Shown here piece after piece: positions 41,768 to 50,288 of a DNA stretch of 64,000 nucleotides (positions within the stretch are counted from its first letter, which is position 1; each line of letters begins with the position of its first letter). A program made the position numbers and the translations under genes. Under the pieces are notes generated by a model. It had not been told where the DNA came from, made no database searches, and worked only from the letters and a program-made list of their open reading frames with translations. The stretch spans positions 1 to 64,000 of the forward strand of contig NZ_FNEJ01000004.1 in assembly GCF_900100085.1 (NCBI RefSeq), written 5' to 3'. Origin of the DNA: Salipiger marinus (GTDB taxonomy: Bacteria > Pseudomonadota > Alphaproteobacteria > Rhodobacterales > Rhodobacteraceae).

Positions 41768-43059
41768 CCGGCCACCCGCCGTGCGGGCATGGCCAGCTGT
41801 GCCGCGATCTGTCCGGCAAGATGGCGGCTGTCTTCCTCGATGCCCAGAAACCGCCCCGAGCCCCATGTATGCAGCCAGCCCAGCCCGATAAAATGCAGCC
41901 CCCGATGCGCGGTCACGCCCCGGTCAAACACCGGCTTGCCGCGCGCTTCGAAGACATCGGCCTTGATCCACCCATAATCGGGGCGAAACCCGATGGCCCA
42001 GAGCACCGACGTGATCCCCGCCTCGGCAAGGTCAAGCTCGGTCCGCTCCTCCTCCGGGGCCCAGACCTTTTCAAAAGGCGGCTCTGCGGGCGCGTCGATG
42101 CCTTCGCGCGCGATGTAGGCGTCGATCTGGGCGCGGATGCCAAGATAGGAGCGGTCGGCATCGTCGAGGTTCTTGGCCAGATCCGGCAGGAAGCGCGCCT
42201 TGGGGCCGTCCATATCCGCCAGCGATCCATAAAGCTGCACGCCGTGTTCGACATGGAAGCGGCGCAGGTCGATTTCCTTGCCGCCGTCGCGGCCCGACAT
42301 GTAGTGGTTGGTCTGGGTCACGGCCTTGACCGGATCGGGATGGCGGGCGATGGTGATGGCGTAATGCCCGGCCTCCTGCAGCCAGTCGGTGGCGTCGCGT
42401 CCGCGATACCTGCGCGGGCTGCGTGGCGCGGGGCCTACGGCCAGATGCACGTCGCGACCCGCCCGCAGAAAATCCTCCATCAGCTGCACGCCCGACTGTC
42501 CGGTGCCGACGATCAGCACGCCGCCTTCGGGGAACTGGCCGACATTGCGGTACTCGACCGAATGCATCTGGAAAATCCCGGGCGAAAGGCGCTGCGCATA
42601 GGCGGGCTCGATCGGCGTGTCATAGCCGCCGGTGGCGATCACCACCTGATCGCAGGTCCACTGTCCGATCGAGGTGTCCACCACAAAGCCGCCGCTGTCC
42701 TGCGGCACCACCCGCGTGACCTCGACCCCTTCGCGCAGGTCGGGCTGCGTGCGGTCGGCGAAAGCGTCCAGATAGGCGGTGATCTGGTCCTTCAGCATGA
42801 AGCCGTCAGGATCGGTGCCGCCATAGTCGCGGTCATAGTGGAAATCGGGCAGGCGGCATTGCCAGTTCGGCGTGACAAGGCAGAAGCTGTCCCAGCGGTT
42901 GTGGCGCCACGAATGGAATTTCTCGTGGCGCTCGAACACGATGCTGTCGATGCCCTTCTGCTTCAGGCACCACGCGGTGGACAGGCCCGCCTGCCCGCCG
43001 CCGACGATCACGACGGGACTGTGCGGCTTCGGCTTGTCTGTCATGGGGGATGTCCTCAT
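41764..43059 (-). CDS. MSMEG_0569-family flavin-dependent oxidoreductase (Nit1C cluster)
   Basis: The start at ATG 43059 overlaps the preceding stop (ATGA); ATG 43044 with GAGGAC upstream is an alternative. The 431-residue flavoprotein has VVIVGGGQAGLSTAW near residue 16, then the WDSFCLVTPNWQ segment, a second dinucleotide motif LIVGTGQSGVQL near 178, and VLWAIGFRPDYGWI near the C-terminus. It is the conserved oxidoreductase of the Nit1C cluster, distantly paralogous to the flavin enzyme at 15034. It probably oxidises the nitrogen compound made by the other cluster enzymes. Confidence 0.85.
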   Translation of the reverse strand: MRTSPMTDKPKPHSPVVIVGGGQAGLSTAWCLKQKGIDSIVFERHEKFHSWRHNRWDSFCLVTPNWQCRLPDFHYDRDYGGTDPDGFMLKDQITAYLDAFADRTQPDLREGVEVTRVVPQDSGGFVVDTSIGQWTCDQVVIATGGYDTPIEPAYAQRLSPGIFQMHSVEYRNVGQFPEGGVLIVGTGQSGVQLMEDFLRAGRDVHLAVGPAPRSPRRYRGRDATDWLQEAGHYAITIARHPDPVKAVTQTNHYMSGRDGGKEIDLRRFHVEHGVQLYGSLADMDGPKARFLPDLAKNLDDADRSYLGIRAQIDAYIAREGIDAPAEPPFEKVWAPEEERTELDLAEAGITSVLWAIGFRPDYGWIKADVFEARGKPVFDRGVTAHRGLHFIGLGWLHTWGSGRFLGIEEDSRHLAGQIAAQLAMPARRVAG

Positions 43060-43343
43060 TGCGAGATGGTCAGGCAGGTGACGCGGGCGCCGTCCTGATC
43101 CAGAAACGGGGCGATCCGCGTCTCGATCCGGTCAAGCTGGTCGAGCGCGGAGCTGCAGGCGAAGCCGTATTTGCGCTGCACCCGGTCAGAGGCGCGTTCC
43201 ATCGCGCTGCGGGCGCGCTGCAGGAAGTCCGGCGCGGGGTAGCTCTGGCCGGGGGCAAAGATCTCGGCCACGACGCTGGAGGGCGAATAAAGCTGCTCCT
43301 CTGCGCCGTCCGGCCAGCGGACGGTCCAGAATGTTTCAGGCAT
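43056..43343 (-). CDS. MSMEG_0570-family small protein (Nit1C cluster)
   Basis: The start is ATG 43343, 8 bp inside the end of the AIR-synthase-like gene, giving 95 residues. The N-terminal MPETFWTVRWPDGAEEQLYSPSSVV is the family hallmark. A small soluble protein annotated in the literature as a nitrogen-starvation response protein; its biochemical role is unknown. It is translationally coupled to both neighbours. Confidence 0.82.
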   Translation of the reverse strand: MPETFWTVRWPDGAEEQLYSPSSVVAEIFAPGQSYPAPDFLQRARSAMERASDRVQRKYGFACSSALDQLDRIETRIAPFLDQDGARVTCLTISQ

Positions 43344-44304
43344 GACAGGCTCCAAGATCCAGATAGGGGGTGGCGGCATGGTCCCAGAACAGCGCCTGCG
43401 CCGCGCCGACGCAGAGCGTGACCGCGCTGCCGGAGGTGACGCGCCCGATGGCGCTGGCGTCGATGCCCCGGGCGCAGAAGCGCGCGCAGACGGCATTGGC
43501 CTGATCCGGTGCCACCGCCAGCAGGAAGCCGAAGCTGGGAAAGCTGCGCAGCCAGCGCTCCCGGTCGATGCGGGGCGGCAGCGTCAGGTTGGTGAGGTCA
43601 AGGTCGATCCCCACGGCAGAGCATTCCGCCAGCATCAGCGCCGTGCCGACGATGCCGCCCTGACTGATGTCCTTGCCCGCGCGCACCAGACCCTCCTCCG
43701 CCAGCGCGGGCAGCAGGTCCAGATCGCGGCGCAGCCGGTCGGGCGGGGCGTCCAGTGCCGCGCAGAAATTGTCGAAGTTGCGGTAGCTGCCGCGCTGGTC
43801 GATGGCGGCGATCAGCAGATCGCCGGGCCGCGCCTCAAAGCTGGAGATCAGGCATCGCGCCCTGCCGAAGACCGAAGCGGCAAGGCCAAGCGCGGGGGCA
43901 GCAAGGTTGGTGTGCCCCCCCACCAGCGGCACGCCATACGCGGCGGAGGCATCGCGCATCCCGGCCAGCAGCGGGGCGGCGGCTGCCGCATCCGGCGCCC
44001 AGATCTGGTTGACCATGGCCACGGCGCGGCCCCCCATGGCGGCGATGTCCGACAGGTTGACCATCACCGCGCACCAGCCCGCGAACCACGGGTCATCGGC
44101 GATGAAGGCGGGGATGAAACCTTCGCCCGCCAGCAGGTCATAGCCGCCGTCGCGGGGCAGGGCTGCGGCATCGTCCCCGGACTGGCCGGGGCTGGCGGCA
44201 GTCAGCCCAAGCGCCCGCGTGCTGCGCGCGATGCCCAGCTTGGACCGGATCGAGGGATGGTCGCGCAGGCGTTGCGCCAGCGTCATCAGCGCGCTGTCGG
44301 TCAT
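43336..44304 (-). CDS. sll0787-family AIR synthase-like protein (Nit1C cluster)
   Basis: The start at ATG 44304 overlaps the acetyltransferase stop (ATGA), giving 322 residues. It is a PurM/ThiL/SelD-superfamily protein with SGDDAAALPRDGGYDLLAGEGF and VNLSDIAAMGGRAVAMVNQIW near the N-terminus (ATP-binding half) and GGIVGTALMLAECSAVG in the C-terminal half. Members of this superfamily activate carbonyl or amide oxygen by phosphorylation and often close rings. The substrate in Nit1C is not readable from sequence. Confidence 0.85.
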   Translation of the reverse strand: MTDSALMTLAQRLRDHPSIRSKLGIARSTRALGLTAASPGQSGDDAAALPRDGGYDLLAGEGFIPAFIADDPWFAGWCAVMVNLSDIAAMGGRAVAMVNQIWAPDAAAAAPLLAGMRDASAAYGVPLVGGHTNLAAPALGLAASVFGRARCLISSFEARPGDLLIAAIDQRGSYRNFDNFCAALDAPPDRLRRDLDLLPALAEEGLVRAGKDISQGGIVGTALMLAECSAVGIDLDLTNLTLPPRIDRERWLRSFPSFGFLLAVAPDQANAVCARFCARGIDASAIGRVTSGSAVTLCVGAAQALFWDHAATPYLDLGACHA

Positions 44305-44852
44305 GGCCGGGGCTCGCGCGGGCGGGCGCGGTGATACCAGCCGGTGACCGGATCGGCGCAGGGCGGATAATGGCTCAGATCCGCCTCCATCTTCATGTGT
44401 GGCGTGCCGTGGATCATCACCTCGTGCTGCGGGCGCCACCGGAGGCGGCGGAACAGCGGCACGTTCTGCATCTGAACATGCGCCAGAAACCTGTCGCAGC
44501 CGCGCGCGGTGGCGGTGCAGACCGCAAGCCGGATCAGTTCGGCCCCCAGCCGGCCCACTGCGCGGAACTCGCGGTCGACGGCCAGCCGTGATCCCCACCA
44601 CAGGCGTGGGGAGTCCTGATGGATACGCACGGTGCCCACCACCTGATCGGGTTCATGGGCGCAGGTGGACAGCGCCACCAGATGCGTGGCGACCGGATCG
44701 ATGGCGTCGCGGTCCTGCAGCGGAAAGATGCCCTGTTCCTGCACGAACACCCGGTGGCGCAGGCTGGCCGCGCCCTCTGCCTCGAACCGGGAGGAGACGG
44801 CGCGGATGTAATAGCCCGGACAGTGGAACTGCCGCTGGTCAAGCTCCATCAT
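44301..44852 (-). CDS. MSMEG_0567/sll0786-family N-acetyltransferase (Nit1C cluster)
   Basis: The start at ATG 44852 overlaps the radical SAM stop (ATGA). The 183-residue GNAT-fold protein has SLRHRVFVQEQGIF, VGTVRIHQD and the acetyl-CoA loop region RAVGRLGAELIRLAVCTATARG. In longer homologues this domain is joined to the AIR-synthase-like domain; here they are separate but coupled genes. It is presumed to acylate an amine intermediate. Confidence 0.85.
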   Translation of the reverse strand: MMELDQRQFHCPGYYIRAVSSRFEAEGAASLRHRVFVQEQGIFPLQDRDAIDPVATHLVALSTCAHEPDQVVGTVRIHQDSPRLWWGSRLAVDREFRAVGRLGAELIRLAVCTATARGCDRFLAHVQMQNVPLFRRLRWRPQHEVMIHGTPHMKMEADLSHYPPCADPVTGWYHRARPREPRP

Positions 44853-45967
44853 GCGCGGATCTCCTGCGGCAGCTTCAGCATCTCGTAGCTGGACAGGGCC
44901 GAACAGGCGCCGCATTTGCCGCAGCCCGCCTTCATGTCGGCCGACCGGATGCCCGCCTCTGCGATCATCTGGCCCAGCGGGCGCAGGATCGAGGCCATGA
45001 AACCGGCCGAAGGCGCGGGATGGCTTTCCAGCGGCGTGCCGGAGATCGGCACGAAGGGCACCACAAACGGATAGACCCCCATGGCGCACAGCTTCTCGCC
45101 CATCTCGAGGATCGCCTCGCGCGTGTCGCCAAGGCCTGCAAGGATATAGGTGGACACCTGCCCGCGCCCGAAGACCTTCACCGCCGCCTCGAAGCTGGAA
45201 AAGTATTTCTCCAGCGGGACGCTGGCCTTGCCGGGCATGATGCGCTGGCGCACCTCGGGGGTGACGGCTTCAAGATGCATGCCCAGCGTGTCGATCCCGG
45301 CGTCAAACATGCGCTGATGCCACGCGTCATCTTCGGGCGGCTCGCACTGGCCCTGCAGCGGCAGGTTGACCGCCGCCTTGATGGCCACGGCGCTGTCGCA
45401 CAGAACCTTGGCGCCGCGATCCTTGCCCGCCGGGGTGCCGGTGGTCAGCACCATATGGGTCACGCCGTCCAGCTCCACCGCCGCCTTGGCGACCTCGGCC
45501 AGCTGCGCGGGGGTCTTGTGGGCGATGGTCCGCCCGGCGGCAAGGCTCTGGCCGATGGCGCAGAACTGGCAGGTTTTCTTGCGGCTTTCGTAGCGGATGC
45601 AGGTCTGCAGCACGGTGGTCGCCAGCACGTCGCGGGAATGCAGCGCGGCGATATGGCTGTAGGGGATGCCGTCAGCGGTGCTGAGCTGGTAGAATTTCGC
45701 GCGGGTGGGAAAGCGCACCATCGCCACCTCGGCGCCGTCGCGGGTGACGCGGGCCGCGCCGGTATCGTCCGGGGCCTCCACCAGATAGGGGCTGTCGAAG
45801 CTGGGGGCGGTGTGCACGGGGATCATCACGGTGCGCGCGCCGATGGTGATGGCCTTGTGATCCGAAGGACCGGCGCCGCCCCGGCGGCTGTCCTGCCCGG
45901 CGCGCGGATCGACCAGCCGCATGCCATGGGTCTGCAATTCGTTGATAAGCTGGGCGGGATCAAGCAT
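44849..45967 (-). CDS. MSMEG_0568-family radical SAM protein (Nit1C cluster)
   Basis: The start is ATG 45967, overlapping the nitrilase gene by 8 bp, giving 372 residues. The cluster cysteines appear as Cys123, Cys133 and Cys136 (C-x9-C-x2-C) instead of the classic C-x3-C-x2-C. The family is nonetheless assigned to radical SAM. A C-terminal [13 protein letters not shown] motif supplies more cysteines, suggesting an auxiliary cluster or a metal site. The substrate is unknown. In Nit1C clusters it is always found with nitrilase and the acetyltransferase. Confidence 0.87.
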   Translation of the reverse strand: MLDPAQLINELQTHGMRLVDPRAGQDSRRGGAGPSDHKAITIGARTVMIPVHTAPSFDSPYLVEAPDDTGAARVTRDGAEVAMVRFPTRAKFYQLSTADGIPYSHIAALHSRDVLATTVLQTCIRYESRKKTCQFCAIGQSLAAGRTIAHKTPAQLAEVAKAAVELDGVTHMVLTTGTPAGKDRGAKVLCDSAVAIKAAVNLPLQGQCEPPEDDAWHQRMFDAGIDTLGMHLEAVTPEVRQRIMPGKASVPLEKYFSSFEAAVKVFGRGQVSTYILAGLGDTREAILEMGEKLCAMGVYPFVVPFVPISGTPLESHPAPSAGFMASILRPLGQMIAEAGIRSADMKAGCGKCGACSALSSYEMLKLPQEIRA

Positions 45968-46940
45968 CGGGGCAACCCTCCTCGGGATCTGGGTCTGGCC
46001 CGGCCATGGCGGCGGGCTCGTGCCGCGTCGGGGCCGGGCGGGTGTCATGGCGCAGCGACAGCAGTTCGGGCCGGGCGTAATGGCCGACGCTGTCCATCAT
46101 GCGCTTGCGCTTGGCGATCAGCCGCATGTCGAGATCGGCGATGACGATGCCCTCGCCCTCTGTCAGCGGCTCGGCCAGATGGCGGCCTTCGGGCGAGATG
46201 ATGCAGGTCATGCAGCCGCTGCGCATCGCCTGCTGCAGCTTGGGATCGGGGTGGAGTTCGGCGATCTGCGCTTCGGTCAGCCAGCCGGTGGCATTGACTA
46301 CGAAACAGCCCGATTCCAGCGCGTGGTGGCGCATGGTGACCTCGATCTGGTCGCGGAAGATGTCGCCGACAAGGCTGCCGGGATACTGGCCCGCGTGGAT
46401 TTCCTCGTGCTGGGTCATCAGCGCGTAGCGGGCGAGCGGGTTGTAATGTTCCCAGCAGGCCAGCGCCCCGACCCGGCCCACGCGGGTCTCCACCACCTTC
46501 AGCCCGGCGCCATCGCCCTGCCCCCAGACCATGCGTTCGTGATAGGTGGGGGTGATCTTGCGCCGCTTCAGCGCCAGCGTGCCATCCGCGTCAAAGATCA
46601 GCTGCGCGTTGTAAAGCGAGCCGTGATCGCGTTCGTTCACCCCCAGCACCACCACCACGCCGCGTCTGCGCGCCGCTTCGGCCACCGCCCGCGTTTCGGC
46701 AGAGGGCACGACCACCGCCTCGCGCATCAGATCAAGATGCGGCGCGCCCTGCTGCACCGGGGGCAGCACGAAGCTGAAATAGGGGTAATAGGGCACGAAG
46801 GTTTCGGGAAAGACGATGAATTCCGCGCCCTTGTCGGCGGCCTCGGCAATGGCGTTGAGCACGCGCGTCATCGTGCCGGCCCGCCCGGACAGGTCCGGGG
46901 CGATCTGGACGGCGGCGGCGCGGATGGTATCGGTTCGCAT
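45960..46940 (-). CDS. Nit6803-family nitrilase (Nit1C cluster)
   Basis: The start at ATG 46940 gives 326 residues; the frame beyond is not coding. The nitrilase triad is visible: Glu46 ([12 protein letters not shown]), Lys128 ([15 protein letters not shown]) and Cys162 ([11 protein letters not shown]). The TYHERMVWG and [13 protein letters not shown] blocks are those of the Nit1/Nit6803 clade, which hydrolyses nitriles to acids plus ammonia. In characterised Nit1C bacteria the gene is needed for cyanide use. It follows the MSMEG_0572-type gene by 59 bp, a gap that contains a strong hairpin. Confidence 0.92.
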   Translation of the reverse strand: MRTDTIRAAAVQIAPDLSGRAGTMTRVLNAIAEAADKGAEFIVFPETFVPYYPYFSFVLPPVQQGAPHLDLMREAVVVPSAETRAVAEAARRRGVVVVLGVNERDHGSLYNAQLIFDADGTLALKRRKITPTYHERMVWGQGDGAGLKVVETRVGRVGALACWEHYNPLARYALMTQHEEIHAGQYPGSLVGDIFRDQIEVTMRHHALESGCFVVNATGWLTEAQIAELHPDPKLQQAMRSGCMTCIISPEGRHLAEPLTEGEGIVIADLDMRLIAKRKRMMDSVGHYARPELLSLRHDTRPAPTRHEPAAMAGPDPDPEEGCPDA

Positions 46941-46970
46941 GGGCTGGCCTGTGACGGAAGGGAAGGCGGA

Positions 46971-46991
46971 CCGGGGGCGGGCTGCCCCCGG
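46971..46991. other. Strong hairpin between the first Nit1C gene and the nitrilase gene
   Basis: A perfect 8-bp stem CCGGGGGC / GCCCCCGG closes a 5-nt loop (GGGCT), 8 bp after the stop of the MSMEG_0572-type gene on the minus strand. There is no T-run, so it may stabilise the upstream message or attenuate the rest of the operon, making the first gene more abundant. Confidence 0.5.
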
Positions 46992-46999
46992 AGACAAGG

Positions 47000-47482
47000 T
47001 CATACGGTCCAGGTGTCGAGGATCACCGCATTGGCCTTCTTGTGCAGCAGGATGCAGTCCAGCACGTCCTGCGGCGCGATCGGGGTGATGCCGGGCAGCA
47101 GCGATCCTTCGCCATGGCCGTAAAGCGCCTGCAGCGCGAAGCGGCAGGCATAGACCTTGCCGCCTTCGCCCATGAATTTCTTGAGGTTCACGGCAAAGTT
47201 CTGATGACCGGGGAAGGCCTCGTCGCCCAGTGTCGGGAAGCCGCGCTGCAGGCCCAGCGTGACGCCGGGGCCGTAAAGCAGGATCGAGGTCTCGTAGCCT
47301 TTGCGGTTCAGCCGGATGGCGTTGAGAATGTTCACAAGCCCGATCGAGCCTTCGAACGCCACGGTGTGGAAGGTGACGAGCGCCTTTTCGCCCGCATCCG
47401 CCTTCACGTCCTCGAACACTTTTTCCTCGTAATCGACGAAAAAGTCTCCGTCCTTGTGTGGTTCTTTGGTAACCTTTGGCAT
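47000..47482 (-). CDS. MSMEG_0572/sll0783-family nitrogen-starvation response protein (Nit1C cluster)
   Basis: The start is ATG 47482, behind AAGGAGGGCGAG; the open frame to 47536 lies in the promoter. The 160-residue protein ([42 protein letters not shown]) resembles the DsrE/sll0783 type. It is the first gene of the Nit1C operon, with the best ribosome-binding site and a hairpin after it, so it is probably the most expressed. The cyanobacterial homologue is known for strong induction in nitrogen starvation; molecular role unknown. Confidence 0.88.
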   Translation of the reverse strand: MPKVTKEPHKDGDFFVDYEEKVFEDVKADAGEKALVTFHTVAFEGSIGLVNILNAIRLNRKGYETSILLYGPGVTLGLQRGFPTLGDEAFPGHQNFAVNLKKFMGEGGKVYACRFALQALYGHGEGSLLPGITPIAPQDVLDCILLHKKANAVILDTWTV

Positions 47483-47556
47483 CTCGCCCTCCTTGTCGCT
47501 GCGTGAAGACAGGATGCTGGGCGGTGAGTGATGCAATCAATCATCAGTGCAATCTC

Positions 47557-47692
47557 CATACAATATAGGCTGCAATAAGATCAGGATCAGCTGGATCTTT
47601 GGTCGATTCCCAGGCTCTCTGCTGAAGCGAGAAGCGTTTTTCGTCTGGCGTGGCGCCACCCATCGGGAAGTATTTGCGGCCGTGCATACAAT
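47557..47692. promoter_or_regulatory. Repeated CATACAAT elements in the Nit1C / MocR divergent region
   Basis: CATACAAT occurs at 47557-47564 and 47685-47692, each followed within about 20 bp by a TGCAA element. TGCAAT also appears at 47532, 47548 and 47571, with ATTGCA at 47702. MocR-type regulators usually bind direct repeats, so these are candidate sites in the 268-bp region shared by the two promoters. No sigma-54 element was seen. Confidence 0.45.
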
Positions 47693-47750
47693 GCCCATTC
47701 AATTGCAAGAATCATTCGGGTAAGAGGTGCCGCAACAGGAGATGATGCTG

Positions 47751-49118
47751 ATGATTGACTGGGCGCCCGACACCATCGACACGGGAAAACCGCGCTATCT
47801 GGCGATTGCCGATGCCATCGCCCGCGATGTCCAGAGCGGCAGGCTGGGGGGCGGGGACCGGCTGCCGCCGCAGCGCCGGCTGGCGGCGCGGCTTGGCATC
47901 GACTTCACCACCGTGTCGCGTGCCTATGCCGAGGCGCAGGCGCGCGGGCTGATCGCCAGCCATGTCGGGCGCGGCACCTTCGTGGCCGACCGCGCGCCCG
48001 CCCCCGCCGAAGACCCCGAACGCAGGCGGGCCGGGGATCTGTCGATGAACATGCCGCCGGAACCCAGCGACCCCGATCTTGTGGCGCGGATGAAGGGCGG
48101 GCTCGACTATGTGTCGGCCAATCTGGTGGATCTGCTGCGCTATCAGGCACCCATCGGCACCGACCGCGACCGCACCGCCGCCTCCAGCTGGCTGAGCATG
48201 CGCGGCATGGTGCCCTCGATGGAGCGGATCGCGGTGACGCCGGGGGCACATGCGACGATGGCGGCGATCCTGTCGATCATCACAAGGCCCGGCGACACGG
48301 TGCTGTGCGAACGGGTCACCTATCCCGGCATCCGCAACATCGCGGCGCGCTTCGGGGTGACCCTGATCGGGCTCGACATGGATGGCGAAGGTGTCACGCC
48401 CGAAGCGCTGAGCGAAGCCATTGCCCGCCACCGGCCCAAGGCGCTTTACCTCAACCCGACGCTGCAGAACCCGACCACGCTGACCATTCCGGTCGACCGG
48501 CGGCTGGCGCTGGCCGAGGTGCTGCGTGCCGAGGGGCTGACCCTGATCGAGGATGACGCCTATGGCTTCATTCCCGCCAAGGCGCCCGCCCCCATCGCGC
48601 TGTCGGCGCCGGATCTGACATGGCATATCGGCGGGCTGGCGAAATGTATCGGCGCGGGGCTGCGGCTGGCCTTTACCATCGCGCCCTCGCCGCGCTGCGC
48701 CTACCGGCTGGCGCAGGCGATCCGGGCGCTGTCGGTGATGCCCTCGCCGCTGTCCATGGCGCTGACCACGCAATGGATCGAGGATGGCACCGCCGACGGC
48801 ATCCGCCGGTTCATCCGCGCCGAGACCGCCGCCCGTCAGGCCATCGCGCGCGAAGCGCTGGAGGGGGTGGAGTTCGCGGCAGCCGAGAACGCCTTCAACA
48901 TCTGGCTGACGCTGCCAAAGGGCGCGGGCCGCGCCGATATCGTGGCGCGCATGGCCGGGCGGCAGCTTGGCATCATGCCGTCAGACGCCTTTACCGTGGC
49001 GGGAGAACCGGGAGAGAAGCTGCGCGTCTGCCTTGGCGGCGCGGTCAGCCGCGATGCCCTGCGGGAGAACCTTTTCTTCCTTGGCAACACGCTGGCGCCC
49101 AATGCCTTCATGGGCTGA
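47751..49118 (+). CDS. MocR-family regulator (GntR helix-turn-helix fused to PLP aminotransferase fold)
   Basis: The start is taken at ATG 47751, nine bases after AGGAG; ATGs at 47742 and 47745 and GTG 47727 are alternatives. The 455-residue fusion has a winged helix at about 15-75 (LPPQRRLAARLGIDFTTVSRAYAEAQARGLIASHVGRGTFV). A fold-type I aminotransferase domain follows, with the PLP lysine Lys298 (GGLAKCIGAGLRLAF). It is divergent from the Nit1C operon, so it probably senses an amine or PLP-reactive compound and controls that operon. Confidence 0.88.
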   Translation: MIDWAPDTIDTGKPRYLAIADAIARDVQSGRLGGGDRLPPQRRLAARLGIDFTTVSRAYAEAQARGLIASHVGRGTFVADRAPAPAEDPERRRAGDLSMNMPPEPSDPDLVARMKGGLDYVSANLVDLLRYQAPIGTDRDRTAASSWLSMRGMVPSMERIAVTPGAHATMAAILSIITRPGDTVLCERVTYPGIRNIAARFGVTLIGLDMDGEGVTPEALSEAIARHRPKALYLNPTLQNPTTLTIPVDRRLALAEVLRAEGLTLIEDDAYGFIPAKAPAPIALSAPDLTWHIGGLAKCIGAGLRLAFTIAPSPRCAYRLAQAIRALSVMPSPLSMALTTQWIEDGTADGIRRFIRAETAARQAIAREALEGVEFAAAENAFNIWLTLPKGAGRADIVARMAGRQLGIMPSDAFTVAGEPGEKLRVCLGGAVSRDALRENLFFLGNTLAPNAFMG

Positions 49119-49142
49119 CAGGCGTCTGCGGCGCGTCTGCCA

Positions 49143-49162
49143 CGGGGCGGGCTGCCGCCCCG
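49143..49162 (+). terminator. GC hairpin after the MocR gene
   Basis: A perfect 8-bp stem CGGGGCGG / CCGCCCCG around GCTG lies 24 bp after the MocR stop, followed by GCGGGTTTCG with only a short T-run. Probable weak or bidirectional terminator between convergent genes. Confidence 0.45.
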
Positions 49163-49195
49163 CGGGTTTCGTGTCTGCGGGCTGGTGCCGCGCCG

Positions 49196-50110
49196 TCAGG
49201 ACAGCGGCATCGCCTCGGCGCGCTTCAGCGCAGCCGAGATCCGCTCCAGCTGGTCTTCGGGGACGCGGTTGAACGGGGCGCGGCAGGGGCCGACATCGCG
49301 GCCCTGCATGTTGATGCAGGCCTTGACCCCGGCGGGCCAGTTGAAGCGGCTGATCTGGCTGCACACGTCGGTGATGGCGAAATGCAGCTTCTGGGCTTTG
49401 GCGATGTCGCCGGTCTGCACCGCGTCCCACAGCGCAAGGCAGTGACGCGGCAGCAGCGCCGCAGCCCCCGAAACCGACCCCGTGGCGCCGATAGCAAGCC
49501 CGGGATAAAGCAGCCAGTCATGCGCCCAGGTCACCGAGATCTTGTCGCCGATGGTTTCAAGCAGCGCGGTCAGCGTTTCCAGCGAGCCGCCGATGGATTC
49601 CTTGGTGGCGATCAGCCCGGTCTCTGACTGGTTCGCGGCCATGCGCTGCATCAGCGGCACGGTGACGGGGGCCGTGGTCAGCACGTTATAGACCATCGTC
49701 GGCAGGCCGGATTCCTTGTGGATCGTCGCGTAGAAGTCATAGACGCCATCTTCGGAACAGATCTGGTAGATCGGCGGCGTCACCATCACGCATTGCGCGC
49801 CCGCGTCCCGCGCGACCTTGGCGCGTTTCACCGCTTCGCGGGTCGAGGTGGTGATGATCCCGGCCATGACCGGCACCCGCCCGGCGCTGGTTTCCTGCGC
49901 GGTGCGGACCAGATGGCCCAGATCCTCGGCATCGAGCGCGTGTCCTTCGCCGGTCGAGCCGCCGACGCAGATCCCCGTGACCCCCAGCGAGATGTTGAAC
50001 TCCACCTCGCGCCTGAGCGCGTCAAGGTCCAGTTCTTCGTCCTTGGTGAACGGCGATACGACGGGCGGAAAGATTCCGACAACGTCTTCCTTGGTCAGCA
50101 ATCTGGGCAT
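49196..50110 (-). CDS. Dihydrodipicolinate synthase-family aldolase/lyase (DapA superfamily, copy 1)
   Basis: The start at ATG 50110 follows AGGAGGAC, giving 304 residues. Class I aldolase features are present: GICVGGSTGEGH (GTTGE-type loop), Tyr in MVYNVLTTAPV and the Schiff-base Lys in LIATKESIGG. It stands alone opposite an IclR gene, not near lysine biosynthesis genes, so it is probably a catabolic lyase or dehydratase for a 2-oxo acid, not DapA proper. Confidence 0.87.
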   Translation of the reverse strand: MPRLLTKEDVVGIFPPVVSPFTKDEELDLDALRREVEFNISLGVTGICVGGSTGEGHALDAEDLGHLVRTAQETSAGRVPVMAGIITTSTREAVKRAKVARDAGAQCVMVTPPIYQICSEDGVYDFYATIHKESGLPTMVYNVLTTAPVTVPLMQRMAANQSETGLIATKESIGGSLETLTALLETIGDKISVTWAHDWLLYPGLAIGATGSVSGAAALLPRHCLALWDAVQTGDIAKAQKLHFAITDVCSQISRFNWPAGVKACINMQGRDVGPCRAPFNRVPEDQLERISAALKRAEAMPLS

Positions 50111-50186
50111 GAGTCCTCCTCCGGGTCTGGCCGCGGGCAGGCTGCGGCGCTGTGCTTCTTGTATCATTGTTCACATAGTGGTCAAT

Positions 50187-50206
50187 ATGATCGTTATGCG
50201 GATCAT
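50187..50206. promoter_or_regulatory. Inverted repeat ATGATC-N8-GATCAT, candidate IclR operator
   Basis: Six-bp arms at 50187-50192 and 50201-50206 in the 178-bp region between the DapA-type gene and the divergent IclR gene. Position fits control of both promoters by the IclR protein. Confidence 0.35.
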
Positions 50207-50288
50207 GCCGCCAAGCCCGGCCCATGGCTTGCAAAGGCGGAAAGGACGTGACCTTGTGAGCGGGACTGACCTTGGCGGCATGTGACGG

